64,000 nt of DNA from Rhizaria sp. SCN 62-66 (GCA_001724265.1 MEDY01000080.1:1-64000); one strand, 5' to 3'. Counted from the first letter of the stretch, positions 12,313 to 24,863 are shown. The notes: generated by a model not told the origin, from the sequence alone. A program made the numbers and translations.

Positions 12313-13451
12313 TCAGTTGAGGTTGTCGCTGCCACCGGTGCCGCGGTACTTGCGCTCGAGCAGCTCCGTCTTCCACGCGCGGTCGGCAACGACCCACGCG
12401 ATAAGGGCCTCGAGGCGCTCGAGCCCGAGCGAGCGGCGGAAGAAGACAAGCGCCACTGTGGACAGCAGGTAGACAGACTCAATGAGGTACATGGTGACGA
12501 CGAGGTGCTTGGTGAGGTGGTAGCCGCGCGGGCAGGTGCCAACGCACTCGCCGACCTCGACCCACGTCGTGGCTAGCGCCAGGAACGCGATGGAGCCCAG
12601 GAACAGCGCGGCCTCGATCACCGAGTAGGGGTTGATGCTGAAGCGCGCCGAGAGCGAGGGCACCACAGAGTCGCGGAACCGGCGCTCATCGCGCCAGGAC
12701 TTGTAGTAGCGGACCTCGGCGGCCATCTCGCGAAGACGGTGGTACTGGAAGTAGGCGTGGATCAGCATGACGAGCAGGCGCAGGAAATTGATGATGACGA
12801 TGCTGGTCCCGAACATGGTGAAGGGCGTGGGGCACACGCTGGGGCACGCCGCGACGTTGACCATGATCGCAAAGGCAATAACGACAAGCAGCGCGAAGGT
12901 CATGAGCAGGTCACGGAAGACGTAGCGCTCGTGGTAGACCTCGATCTGGTCCACGTCGGCGGCGCTGAGCGTCTGGCGCACGAGTTCGTGGTTCCACCGC
13001 ACCTCGAGCTCCTTGCCCGTCTCGCGGTAGTGCACGAAGGTCCAGAGCAGAAGGAAGAAGAAGGCGCTGGCCGTCGACGGGATCACCACCATCGACCAGG
13101 GCCACTTGCCGATACTCGTGTGGCCATCCTCTTTCAGCTGTGCAAGCGCGGTGACAGGGAAATGGTCGGAGGTAACGAAAGGAGATGAGTGTGAGTGTAG
13201 GAAGAAGATTTCTCAGATAACCATACGATTTCAGAGACTATGAACATGTTATTCAAACAAAACCATACACAGAATATCATACCAGAAGGATATTGTCGCT
13301 AAACGGAGTGATGGGAACGTACCACAATGAAAATGATGGTGAGACCAACGGAGATAGCCCCAAAGGTGATTCCAATTAGCTCCAGGAAGCGGTTGTTGGA
13401 GCTTGCTACAAGCGGGCTGTTGTGCTTCAGCAAACTCGACGAGCTACTCAT
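12313..13451 (-). CDS. Gene C: six-TM membrane protein of unknown family
   Basis: Exon 1 is 13323-13451 (43 codons, ATG at 13451) and exon 2 is 12313-13137. The 185-nt phase-0 intron has donor GTACGT and acceptor GCACAG. The protein is 317 residues and ends in TGA. I count six hydrophobic segments: one ending exon 1 (LIGITFGAISVGLTIIFIV), then segments beginning WSMVVIP, LLMTFALLVV, GTSIVIINFLRLL, IEAALFLGSIAFL and VVTMYLIESVYLL. There are two Cys pairs, ACPSVCP and GECVGTCP, in predicted loops between helices. The Lys/Arg-rich C-terminus (ERKYRG) suggests a cytosolic tail. I recognise no family or catalytic motif, so a transporter, channel or structural role is equally possible. Confidence 0.75.
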
Positions 13452-13800
13452 AGCGTTAAAAAAGCGAAGACAACGCTCACTTTGTTACTCCACGAAGACT
13501 GGGGGGTGAAATCGATTCCTCAATCATCGCCGAAATCGTCCTGTGGCTCCTGACGCCAGACACCCTGCTGGACCGAAAAACTGTGGCCAGTCACCACTTC
13601 AAACTCATCTTCGAGTTATTTTCAAGATATTAGTCTTTGCAAATAGTTGTATCATTTTTTCACATGTATTATTAACTCTTGAAGTATACCAATATGCACT
13701 TATTTCAAGACAAGCGTGCAATTACAAAAATAAACGTTACTTTAGCCTCCACCGCTCCGTCACTAATAACAAATCTTCTCGCTAACTCCGTTGCTCTCCT
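13452..13800. other. Upstream region of gene C / downstream of gene D
   Basis: AT-rich spacer between two minus-strand genes. It must hold the promoter of C and the 3' end of D. I see no recognisable motif or RNA gene. Confidence 0.4.
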
Positions 13801-16800
13801 TTATGACGTGTTGATGTCAAGCATGCCCGACGCAAGCATGACCTCCGCCCACGACCGCACCTTGGGCAGCGGGTCCCCGTCCGCGCCTAGCACCACGCCC
13901 GGCGCCGTCCTCCTCGAGCCAGCAGTAGTGTGTGTAATGTGGGTGCCACCACCCCCGGCGGGCAAAGCGTGCCCCCGGTAGGGCGACGACATCGGCGACC
14001 CGCCCACAGCCGCCCTCACCGCCCCCGCGCCGCCCCCGGCAGCAGCGGCGGCGGCGGCGGCGGCGCGGTCGGCGACTGCTGCCGTGCGCTCGATGGCATC
14101 CACCAGCAGCAGCGCGGTCTTGACGTTCGTGACGAGTGGGACGCCGAAGTCCACCGCGGCGCGGCGGATGCGGTAGCCGTCGGTAACCTCGACGGCCTCG
14201 TCGCTGCTGGGCACGTTTACGACAAGGCCCACCGCGCCGGAGCGAATCGCCTCGATCACACTCGGCACGCGGCCACTGCCACCAGCTACAGCTGCAGTGT
14301 CACCAGCAGAATTTTCGAGCTGCTGTGCGGCGTCGCCCGCGCCCGCCTCGTCTTCGGAGGGCTTGGCAACGCGCGCAACCGCGACGCCGTGCTGGCTAAA
14401 AAACTCGGCCGTGCGCCGCGTGCCCAGAAGCTTGTAGCCCAGCCGCTGCAGCGCGCGCGCCGCGGGCAGAAAGTCGAGCTTGCTCTCCAGCGGGCCCGCG
14501 GACAGCACCAGCGCGCTGCCGCGCGGCGGGAGTCGGAAGTTGGTCGCCAACAGCGCGGTGAGATATGCCTCGGTGACGTCTGCGCCGAACGCGGCGACCT
14601 CGCCCGTGGAGCTCATCTCGACGCGCAGCACCGGGTCCGCGCCCGCGAGCCGCGCGAACGAAAACACGGGGGCCTTGACGCAAACGTGCTCGGCGTCGAG
14701 CAGGCGGATCTCGGCGGGTTTGACCGGTAGCCCGAGCATGGCGCGCGTGGCGAGCGCGATCAGGTCCACGTTGAAGGTCTTGGAGACGAAGGGGAAGGAG
14801 CGCGATGCGCGGAGATTGCACTCGATCACCAGCACGTCGTTGTCCTTGGCCATGAACTGGATGTTGAAGGGGCCCGTCACGTTCAGCCGCCGCGCAATGC
14901 GTGCCGCAATGCGCCGCACGCGCTTTAGCGTCTCGACGTAGAGCTTCTGTGCCGGGAGAACAAGTGTGGCGTCGCCCGAGTGCACGCCGGCATTCTCGAT
15001 GTGTTCCGAGATGGCGAAGTTGAGGATGCGCCCCGCGGCGGCCACGCCGTCGTACTCGATCTCCTTGGCGTTCGCGATGAACTTGCTCACGACCACCGGC
15101 AACGCCACGGCCGAGAGCCCTGCAGCCTGTTCTAGGTATCGTACGAGGTCGGACTCGCTGCGCGCGACGTTCATAGCCGCGCCTGACAGAACATACGACG
15201 GCCGCACGAGCACGGGGAAACCGACGGACTTCGCAAACGCCAGTGTGTCTTGCAGTGAAGTGAGTTGCCGCCACGCTGGCTGCTCCACGCCCAGCCCGTC
15301 GAGCAGAGTAGAGAATCGCGCGCGGTTCTCGGCCGCGTCGATGCTGTCCGCGGGCGTGCCGAGCAGGGTCACGCCGCGCGCGGCGAGCGGGCCGGCGAGG
15401 TTGTTGGGAATCTGCCCGCCGACCGAGACGACAACGCCGCGCGCGGCCTCCGCGGCGGCGACGTCGAGTACGCGCTCTAGCGACAGTTCCTCAAAGTACA
15501 GCCGGTCCGACTCGTCGTAATCCGTCGACACGGTCTCGGGGTTGTAGTTAATGACAACGGCGGGCACGCCCGCGGCCCGCAGCGCGCGCGCGCACGAGAC
15601 AGCACACCAGTCAAACTCGCAGCTGGAGCCGATGCGGTACGCGCCGCAGCCCAGCACGAGCACGCCACCGGTACCGTCCCCGTGTGTGCCTAGCCCAGTC
15701 CCCGAGTCGGTGTCGCTGTCCGAGGCGGTGGGGCCCGTTACGGCGGCGTTGAGGTGCTCACAGTCAATGGGCGCGCAGGCGGCGGCGGGGGTAACGCGGT
15801 CGCTGCGGTCACCGTGGTAGGTCAGGTAGAGGTAGTTGCTCTGCGCGGGAATCTCGGCCGCGAGCGTATCCACCTGCTTCGTCACGGGCACCACGCCCAG
15901 CGCCAGCCGCCCCGCGCGCACGTCATCCTCAGACAGCACTGTCGCCACAGTGCTGCTTTCGCCGCCGCTGCTGCCGCGGCCGCCCGTGGCGACGTCACCG
16001 GCCTCGCCCGCGTCGCTGAGGTCGCTGTTTATGATCACGGGCGCGAGAATGCGCGCGAGCTGGCGGTCCGAAAACCCGGCCTGCTTTGCGCGGCGCAGAG
16101 CATGCGCAGGCAGCGCGGCGACGGCGTGCGCGCGCGGGAGCAGCGCGAGAGCGCGCTCGATGGAGACGATGCGGCGCAGCTTCGCGAGGAACCACACGTC
16201 GATGTCGGTGATGGCGTTAATGGCCGTGACGGAGTAGCCGCGGTGCAGCGCCGCCGCGAGCGCGAACAGGCGCCGGTCCGACGGGTGGCGCAGCTCGGCG
16301 TCCAGCTCCGAGGGCGGGCACTGCAGATATGGGGCCGCGGGGCCAGTCGCGCTGAATCCGTCGACGGAGTCGTCAACCATGCGCATCGCCTGGAGGGTGA
16401 GAACGAAAGCAAACGTTGTCCGCACAAAAGTGAGAATGACAAAAGATACATGTGCCAACACATGTCATCAAGTTGACACAAACGGAATAGAGTCAATTCA
16501 AGCAAGATCATGTTTTGTTTCAAATGCGGATTTTGTACCTTTTGCATTGCTTCCTCGAATGTCCTGCCAATCGCCATCACTTCACCGACCGACTTCATTG
16601 CCGAGCCGATGAGAGAAGACACCTTGGCGAACTTGCGTGTGTCCCAGCGCGGCACCTTGACGACGACGTAGTCGAGCGCAGGCTCAAAACACGCCGACGT
16701 GACCTGCGTCATCTTGTTCTTGACCTCGGACAGAGCGCGGCCCAGCGCGAGCTTCGCGGCAACGTAAGCCAGCGGATATCCAGTCGCCTTTGACGCTAGC

Positions 16801-19098
16801 GCGGAGGAGCGCGAAAGCCGCGCGTTCACTTCGATAACGCAGTAGGCGTCTGAGCGCGGGTCCGCGGCAAACTGCACGTTGCACTCGCCGACGACGCCCA
16901 GGTGGTGCACGATGCGCAGCGCGGCGGCGCGCAGGCGGAAGTAGTCTTCGTTGGACAGCGTCTGCGAGGGCGCGACGACGATCGAGTCGCCGGTGTGGAT
17001 GCCGAGGGGATCGAAGTTCTCCATGTTGCAGACGGCGACGCAGTTGCCCTTGCAGTCGCGCACGACCTCGTACTCGACCTCCTTCCACCCGCGCAGCGAC
17101 TTGTCCACGATGACCTGGCTCGACCCCGACAGCGCGCGCTCCAGCAGCGCGCGCAGCGACGCGTCGTCCTCGGCAAAGCCCGAGCCGAGCCCACCAAGCG
17201 AGAAGGCGCTGCGCACGAGCACGGGAAAGCCCAGCGCGCGCCCCACGGCCAGTCCGCCCTCGACCGTGGTGGCCGTGCCCGCGGGCGCGGCCGACTCGCC
17301 GATCTCGGCCAACCGCTGCGCGAAGATCTCGCGGTCCTCTGTCGCGCGAATGGTATCGGTCGGCGTGCCGAGCACACGCACACCATAACGTCGCAGAACC
17401 CCCGTGTCTTCGAGTGCGAGTCCGCAGTTAAGCGCGGTCTGGCCGCCGAATTGCAGCACAATTGCGTCGGGCCGCTCGCGCGCGATGACGGCCTCGACGT
17501 AGCGCGGGGTCACGGGGTCGAAGTACACCGCGTCCGCCATGCCGTGGCTGGTCTGCACGGTCGCGATGTTGGGGTTCACCAGCACTACGTACACGCCTTC
17601 CTCCTTAAACGCCTTGATGGCCTGCGAGCCCGAGTAGTCGAACTCTCCCGCCTGGCCGATGGACAGTCCACCCGAGCCGAGCAGCAGCAGGCGCCGCACG
17701 GGCGGCGCAGGCGGCGGCAGCACCAGCGTCGCCAGCCGAGGGGCCCCTCGCTCGCGCACGCACCGGAGGAAGTCTTCGAGCAGGAACTCTGTGTCGAGAG
17801 GGCCCGCGCGCGCCTCTGGGTGGAACTGCACCGCGCTGAAGGGCCGCGCGCGGTGCGAAAAGCCCTCGCAGGAGCCGTCGTTGGCGTTGCGGAAGAGCTC
17901 GGCCCAGTCTGTAGGCGGCAGCGTGCGCGCGAGGACCTCGAAGCCGTGGTTCTGCGAGGTGATGTAGGTGAGCGAGGTGCGGAGGTCCACCACGGGCTGG
18001 TTCATCCCGCGGTTACCGAAACGCATCTTGCCCGTCTGTGCGCCCGCGGCCAGCGCGAGGACTTGGCACCCCATGCACACGCCGAAGACGGGCAGCGCGA
18101 AGTCCGGCTCGGCCATGAGCGCGCGCAGGTGACCCACGGGTACTGTCACGAGTGCGGGATCGCCGGGGCCATTGGAGAGGAAGATTCCGTCGTAGCGGCC
18201 CGAGCGCGCCGCCGCCGTGAGGTCGTGGTCCCAGGGCACGACGGTGAGCTCGGCGCCGCGCTTGAGCAGCAGCCGCGCGATCGAGTGCTTCATGCCCATG
18301 TCCACGCACAGCAGCCGCGGCGCGCCGCCCTCGTTGAGCACGCGCGCCGCGCGCGGACTGACCTCGGCGACGAGGTTGCGCGCGTTCGGGTCGCTCCAGG
18401 CCGAGGGCGGCTGCGCGGAGGCCGGGCCGCGGAGAAAGACGAGGCGGCCCGGCACCGAGCCGCGGTCGCGGAGGTGCTGCGCGAGCGCACGCGTGTCGAC
18501 GCCGTGCATCGCGGGGATCCCGTGCGCGCGCAGCCACGCAGCCAGCGAGCGCTGGCTGCGCCAGTGCGAGGGCGTGGGCGAGTAGTCGGCCACCACGAGC
18601 GCGGCGATGTGGATACGGGCGGACTCGAAGTGCTGGGACAGCCCCCACTCGTCGACGTCGTCCGCGGGCACGCCGTAGTTGCCTGCGATGATGAGAGGGC
18701 GAAACGATCGAAAGATGCGACAAACGAAGAGAACAAAATATGAATAAAGTAGCAAGTGGGTGTCATTCCAGTAAAATTTTGCGCGGTTATATGCGAAACT
18801 CGACAAAGAGATAGCAATGTGACGGACCGACGAGAGGGTACGTGAGGGCGAGGATTTGGTTCGAATACGAAGGGTCAGTGAGCGACTCGGGGTAGCCGAC
18901 CATGCCGGTGTTAAAGCAAACCTCCCCTGCGGCAGAGACGTCGGCGCCGAACGAGTACCCGCGGAACTCCGTGCCGTCTTGCAGCACGAGCGCGACGTCG
19001 GGCCCCAGAGCCAGCTCGCGAGCTAGCTCGGTGTCAGACACGCCCGCCGACGCCGCGGGGTCGGCCGCCGCGTTGTCGAACTGGGAAAGATTCTCCAT
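13801..19098 (-). CDS. Gene D: glutamine-dependent carbamoyl-phosphate synthetase II (GATase-CPSase fusion)
   Basis: Makes carbamoyl phosphate from glutamine, bicarbonate and two ATP, the first step of pyrimidine synthesis. Exons: 18828-19098, 16539-18682 and 13801-16389. Introns are 145 nt (donor GTCCGT) and 149 nt (donor GTACAA). About 1667 residues; stop TAA. The CPSase small-subunit N-terminus is followed by a class I glutamine amidotransferase with nucleophile Cys293 in FGVCMGCQ and the His378/Glu380 pair in QFHPE. The two ATP-grasp synthetase halves begin near residue 420 ([17 protein letters not shown]) and in exon 3 ([15 protein letters not shown]). A C-terminal MGS-like regulatory domain ([15 protein letters not shown]) follows. 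The Ser/Asp/Thr/Gly-rich insert between the halves and the Ala/Gly-rich tail are unusual. No dihydroorotase or ATCase is fused after the MGS domain, unlike animal CAD or fungal URA2. The exon junction [17 protein letters not shown] matches the family. Confidence 0.96.
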
Positions 19099-20169
19099 GC
19101 GGCTGTAAGTAGTACGTGTGCGTGCGCACCGTGAGAGAGCAAAATATTAAGAAGGCGGCGAGTGTGGAAAGAGTTAGATGGTGTCTTCAAGTTGGGTCAG
19201 TTCTGAGTTGCGTGACGTGATCTTATGTCAAGAGCACGAATGGTTGGCTCCAGGATCCAAGAATATTAAAACAGGTTTAAGATACAACGCACTGCAAATA
19301 TTCCGACTTCAGTAAGTGCTATCAGACTAGACTCCGGGATGAGCTGGATATGCAACTGACAGACGAGTGTTCAAGTTGACTCCCGTCGATCAGTTGTGCT
19401 AGAAACCGTGTGTGGCTAGAACTCATTCGAAGCGATATCTCGCCAAAATCAAGCTTGTTCAAGACAAAACGACTATATATACAATTTTACAATAGGGTTA
19501 GTACGTACATTACCGTCAGGTTTGTGAGAGATTCCGATTGTCACGCATATCGTCGAGAATAAAAGCTCGGTTTACTCCGGCCGAACTGACAATGAGAGCA
19601 GATAGATGGGGTAAAGCATGCGCGTAGAGACCCCGCATTGTTATGAGGTGTATTTAGACTACGCTGACGTAGTGGTGTCGATGTCGTAGTACCGACATAT
19701 CAGCGTCGCCGTGGTGCTTGCGGTAGTGGGGTGGGTGAGGCGGCTTCGACAGCCAAGCAACCGTGAAGCAGTATTAGACCTGTCGGGTTGAGGCGATATC
19801 GTTCGCACCATGTACCCGCGCAAGGTTTACTTACTGCCTACTAGTTAGACTGCATTTCCGGGGATTATGCACTCCGTCAGAGTTGCTGCAGCGTCGCAGC
19901 AGAGGAATTAACGGACACGCAGTGGTGATCTTGTCATTCCATGGAGTGAACAGCTTGTTCAGTCCATATCTCGCTCTAAACACCGTCAACATGAGATTTA
20001 CCAGAGAACGAAAAAGATATGTGTTGTTAATATCAAATTCAATTAACATTCAGCAATATAACTGCAACTGTGCTCACTTAATTCGAACTATTTCACCCGC
20101 TCTCATCCTCTCGCTCTCAGATCCCCTACCTCATCGTTATCTTCCCGCAACAACAGCAGCCGCACTCCG
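19099..20169. other. D-E divergent intergenic region (1.07 kb)
   Basis: It separates the starts of D (-) and E (+), so both promoters are expected here. A TATATATA-like run lies at about 19472-19480, too far from either start codon to assign. The stretch at about 19620-19820 is GC-richer with short dyads, but I could not fold it into a tRNA or known RNA. Confidence 0.4.
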
Positions 20170-23100
20170 ATGTACCACCACCCAACTGCGCCCCAGCGCG
20201 GCACGGTTTCTCAGTTTGCGGCGACGGCTACCGACTCCTCGGCGCACCCCGCGGCGGCGCAGCAGGACGACGCCGCGGCGGCGCTGGTCAACGCTAGCTC
20301 CGTTCCGCAGCTGCTAAAGACGCAGACCGCGCTGCTGCGCACACTGCCCGCGATGCCCTGGGCGGCCTCCCTGCCCTGGGTCCGCTCCTGGCGCTTTGCC
20401 CCCGCCACTCTCGCGCGCGTGCACCTCGCCCTGCTTGCGCCGCCCTCCGCCGCAACGACAGAGTCGGAGACGAATCTAACCCCGCTCGCGAGTGACTCTT
20501 CGCCCGTTGTTGGCCCTGCGCAGCTTCTCCCAGCCGAGTTCGCGTTCCTCTGCAACACGGCGGCCGCGTTCACCTTCGCGTTGGCTGCCGCGCTGCTGCT
20601 GCCGCTGCCGGTGCCACACGCCGCGCTGGGCCTCGTCCACCGGCTCTGGCTGCGCGCGCCGCCTAGCCAGCCCGGCGCCCCCGAGCTCATCCCCGTCTGC
20701 TGCGTCGCGCTCGCGCTCGCGGCCAAGGCCTCGGACACCGTCGTCAAGCTTGCGCGCGTTGCCACGGCCGCGGCCGCCGTGCTGGGCCCCTCTGTCGCGC
20801 CGGGCGGGGTCCTCCGCCGCGCGGCGCTGCTGCTCGCGGGCCTGCGCGCGCGCGCCGCGCTGGCCGACGCGGCCGGGGTCCCCGCCGCCGCCGCGGGCGC
20901 CGCCGTTGCCGCGCGCTTCCCGCCCGACCTGGTCCCGCTGCTGCGGCCTGCGCGCGGCGTCTCCCCGGCCTTGCGCGCGTTGCTGCACCGGCTCCTGTCG
21001 CCCCCCGCCACCGCCGCTGCGCTGGCCGCGCTGCCCGCCGCCGCGGCCCGGCTCGAGCTGCAGTTGCTTGACGCCGCGGGCGCGGAGGTCGAGCCCGCCG
21101 CGCTGGGCGCGGCGCTGCCCGCCGCCGTCGAGGCCCTGCTGGAGCGCGCCGCGCCCGCCGCCGAGCCCGCGCGCGCGGCCTGGCTGGCGCGCCTGCTGCC
21201 GCTGCTGCCACCGGTGCTGCGCGCCGCCGCCGCCAGTCCAGCGCTCGCGCTCTGCTGCGCGCCGCAGGCCGCCGCCATGGCCGTCGTTGACGCTGTGTGC
21301 GCGCTCGCGTCCACGCCGCCCGCCGCCGCCGCTGCGACTGCCGTAGTCACGGCGAAGGCGGGGCTCGCTGGCGGCGCCGAGAGCGCGCTCGAGGTGGCTC
21401 TGCTGGCGCAGCGCCGCGCCGCCGCCGCCGCCGCGGGCCTGGGCCCCGACGCCGCGCCCGTGACCACCGCGCGCGGTCCGCCCGCGCTGAGCGCGCTGCC
21501 GCCGCTGCCCGCCGGCTTCGGCTATGCTAGCGCCGCTAGCCCGGCCCCCGCGCTCGCCGCCGCGCTCGCCGCGCCCGCGCAGCCCTGGTGGGCGCTGGCG
21601 CTGCCCGCCACCGCGGCCACCACGGCCGCCGACGCCGCGCGCGCGCTGCGCGAGACGCTGGCGGGACCCGGGTCGCCGCTGCCGCCGCAGCTGCTTGCGC
21701 TCGCGGCCGCGGGCCTCGCGTCCCCGCGCTGCCGTCCGTCTCTTGCTGTTGAGGCTCACCCATCTCCGGCGATTGCTGCCGTTGCTGCGGGCCCAGCGGG
21801 CGGGCGCGGCCGGCGCGGGCTGGCCGCGGCGCGGCTTGCACTCGCTGAGGTTGTTCACGCGACTGGCGCTGCGAAAACTCTGACAGCGACTCGGGCTGCG
21901 GCTGCGCAGACGGAGTCGAAGCTGTTGTGCCGCGTTGGCGTTGAGGCTGCTGAGCTTGCCTCGCTCGCAACACGCCTCGCGTTGCTTTTCCCAGGCTCAG
22001 CCTCTGACGCCGCCACTGCCGCCAACATAAGCGGCACGGCGACTGTTGCCGCGAGCAACGCGCGCACCTTAGACGCCGCGCTGGCAGGCTCGCCCCTGCA
22101 GTCGCTGCTGCCCCTGTTCGACCGCTGCGTCGCCACCGGCGGCCACCCCAGCGCCGACGCCGACAGTGGCGACAGTGGCAGTGGCGCGGTGACTGTGGGG
22201 GCCGTCTGCGCGCGCCACTGCTGCGCCGCGCTGCTGCCCCGCTGGGCGCCCCTGCCGGCCTCACCGCCGCAACTATTACAACCGCAATAGCTGGCGCAGT
22301 CTGAGGGCAGCGAGGCTGCGACCACGCCTCGCGCGCTGCCCGTGCTGCCGCCGCCGCTGCCATGCACGGCGTCGCGGAATCTGCTGCAGTCTGGCCTGCC
22401 CGGCGCCGCAGCGATGCGTGCGCGCCTGCAGGTGCGCGTGGCCGAAGCCTACGCCGCCGCCTTCGCGCGGCTGCGGCCCGACGCCGCCACGGCGCAGACG
22501 CTGCTGGGCGCGGCGCTGACTGGCGCGTGGGAGCGGGACGCGGCGCGCGTGACGGCGGCGACCGCGGCGGCGCTGGCCGCGCTGGGGGCCACGGCGCGGG
22601 CACCGTCGGGGCTCCTCAACAACATGAGCGCGTTTGTCAGCGCGCATCTGCCGACGCAGGCGCGTGTGCACGCGCAGGCGCAATCGCACTCGTCGCACTT
22701 GTTACACGCGCCGCAGCCGCAGTCGCATTTGCGTTCAGAGCAAGACAGCGACCTCAGGCAGAGTGACCGTGACCGTGACCGTGGGCATGACCGTGAGCGC
22801 GAACGCGAGCGTGAGCGTGACCGCAGTGACCGTGACCGTGAGCACTATGCTGACCGTGAACGTGACCGTGAGCGTGACCGTGAGCAGCGGCATAGCGCCA
22901 CTGGCACCAGCGCGAATAGCCGCAGCAGCGCGACTGCACCCGCGGCTGTATCCGCTGCTGCCGCTGCTGGCGCTGCTACACATGTGCCCACTTCTACTGC
23001 TGCTGCCCCGGCCGCTGTGACTCTCGCTGCCGCTGCCCCTGCTGCTGCGCCTGCTGCTGCGCCTGCTACTGCGCCTATAGCTGCGCCTACAATGAGCGCG

Positions 23101-23199
23101 GCCGCAAGCGCGGCGCTGCGGGCACGGCAGGCGTGGCAGAAGAAGGCGCTGGAGCAGAAAGATGCCGAGGAGGCGCGGCGGCGCGCGGCCGGACAGTGA
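20170..23199 (+). CDS. Gene E: putative cyclin-fold protein with an Arg-Asp/Arg-Glu tail and one in-frame TAG
   Basis: A single exon from ATG at 20170 to TGA at 23197-23199: 1009 residues if TAG at 22288-22290 (residue 707) is sense. At about residues 119-230, helices resembling a cyclin box (FTFALAAALLLPLPVPHAAL, then VCCVALALAAKASDTVVKLA) fit the pattern of cyclins L/T/K: a helix with a basic/aromatic end, then a small-residue helix with AAK. Long Ala/Pro/Leu-rich helical sequence follows. A run of alternating RD/RE dipeptides (about 863-907) resembles the RS-like tails of cyclin L and other splicing or transcription factors. If real, it would partner a transcriptional or splicing CDK in the nucleus. 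The match is by eye and weak, and the Ala-rich part could mimic helices. The RD/RE block lies after the TAG, so it belongs to this protein only if TAG is sense. Confidence 0.5.
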
Positions 23200-23637
23200 C
23201 GACCCGTGAACAGGCTCGGTTGATGGCCAAGTGACTCTAGGGACTCTGTGACGCTGTGGCTACATGCTTGATGCTGCTGCTCTTCATTGTGACACTGGAT
23301 TTAACTCTTTGTTTATTCTTTAAAAAATATTATTTTTTGAATCTTATCGTATACAATAGCATAACTTAATCACGTAGTACGTACTATCCAAACGTAATAA
23401 ATCGTCTTCTACAAAACACGACACAACAACGCAGTCACGTATCACAGAGCCTACGAAGACAGAGCGAACTACCCACAACACTGCGCCACCATGGCAACGC
23501 AGTGTTTGAGCAGCATGATGCTTACGTGTAGAGCCACGCTGTTGCTTCATGCGTGGACGTATCGCGGTATACGGATCGCGGTATAGTCGAACATTGTGTT
23601 TTACAATGAACGGTTGTTTGGTACATGCGCAAGATGT
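23200..23637. other. E-F convergent 3' region
   Basis: AT-rich DNA with a TTTAAAAAATATTATTTTTT stretch near 23318-23338, a plausible 3'-end region for gene E. I see no gene. Confidence 0.4.
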
Positions 23638-24606
23638 TTAGCCGCGGATATAGCGCGGGCGGTTGGCCTTGGCCTCCTTCTTGGCCTGGCGGCGAAGCTC
23701 CTCCTCGGTCGGCGGCGCCGCCTCGGGCTCGCGCTCGCCCAGGAACATGCTGCGGAAGGTCTTCTCGCTGCACAGCAACGTACAGCAACACACAGTAGCA
23801 GAGAGAGGTCATAGGTGACAGAGATGAATGTGATTCAAGAGATATACGTTCAATTACGAGATACATAACAAGCGTACAGTGCTAGACAAACAATGACGAC
23901 CAAGACCAGTCGCAATATTGAGCATGTAACCGACATTTGAAGACATTGCAGCGATGGATAGAGATCGAGGAAGGACGTACTTGAACTTGTAGATGGCGTA
24001 GGCGGGGACGCAGAGGTAGACGAGCCAGAACCAGTCGGACAGCACGGTGGCGGCCATGACAAACCAGTTGACCCAGAGCAGCTCCTCGACCATGGCGTAG
24101 CTCGAGCGCGGGTGACCGAGTGAGAGGTAATGGAACAACAGCTTGAGACCCAGCCCGTTGACGAGGGAAAGGAACGCGAAGCCGATCCAGTTGCCCATGG
24201 TGAAGGAGGAGCTGTAGAGCCAGATGCGCACAATCACGTACACGGCCTGGGCAAAAGGGGCACATAGTGGCAGAAGACAAGGGTCGAAGTAAGGAAGTGA
24301 GAACGGTGTGGAGAGTGGGAAGGTGAATAACCGCTCTGTTCGAGGTGAGCGAGATATAATAGAGGTGGGGGGACGAACCGTGATGGCGGAGACGATCTGG
24401 AGGTAGAGCGCACGCGTGTTCTCGTAGTGCTTCATCGCCTTCTTCTCGCTGTGGCTCACCTGCGGGGCGTGGCGAGGTGCAGGGCCGGTGAAGGGGGGCG
24501 AGTGCAAGTGGGGAAGCAACAGGGAGGAAACAAAGATGAGACTGAACAGGGCGGAAAGAAAAGAGCATCGCGGAAAATAAGATGCGAAATGCAACAAACG
24601 TACCAT
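23638..24606 (-). CDS. TMEM208: Gene F: TMEM208/SND2-family ER membrane protein
   Basis: Part of the SRP-independent (SND) route that targets proteins to the ER. Exons: 24604-24606 (start codon only), 24379-24459, 23981-24246 and 23638-23767. Introns of 144, 132 and 213 nt have donors GTACGT, GTTCGT and GTACGT. The stop is TAA. From this start the protein is about 160 residues. It begins MVSHSEKKAMKHYENTRALY, like the family's basic N-terminus followed by an NR/ENT-LYL helix. TM segments follow (AVYVIVRIWLYSSSF, FAFLSLVNGLGLKLLFHYLS, MAATVLSDWFWLVYLCVPAYAIY). The last exon carries the family's basic coiled tail (EEELRRQAKKEAKANRPRYIRG). The hallmark is the W-LVYL-PAYA-Y motif near the end. 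An upstream in-frame ATG at 24660 would add 18 residues before this Met; the shorter start fits the family better. Confidence 0.88.
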
Positions 24607-24863
24607 TTTGGCCTCTAAAAGCGGAGTGTAGAAGTCAAAGAGAGTTTGGGAGAGGCGCATATGTCAGTTTGGTAAGTGGGGAGAGGGACGAGACGGAGAA
24701 GGGGATTGGTGGTCAAAAGATCGGGAACGAAAGAGTATACGTTGCGCCACAGAAATCGTCATTCGCCTCATAAAATATACAATATATAGAAGGCCCACCA
24801 ATGAACTTGATGTGCTTATAATCTCCCTCTTGACGGAACTTTGTTTGAGTTATTTAGAAAAAC

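Noticed and set aside
16902-18743. Plus-strand open frame of about 613 codons opposite gene D
   Set aside because: It overlaps the catalytic GATase/CPSase exon of D, which matches a known enzyme throughout.
19380-19470. B-box-like GTTCAAGAC, possible tRNA
   Set aside because: Only three T-arm pairs form and no acceptor or anticodon arm could be drawn.
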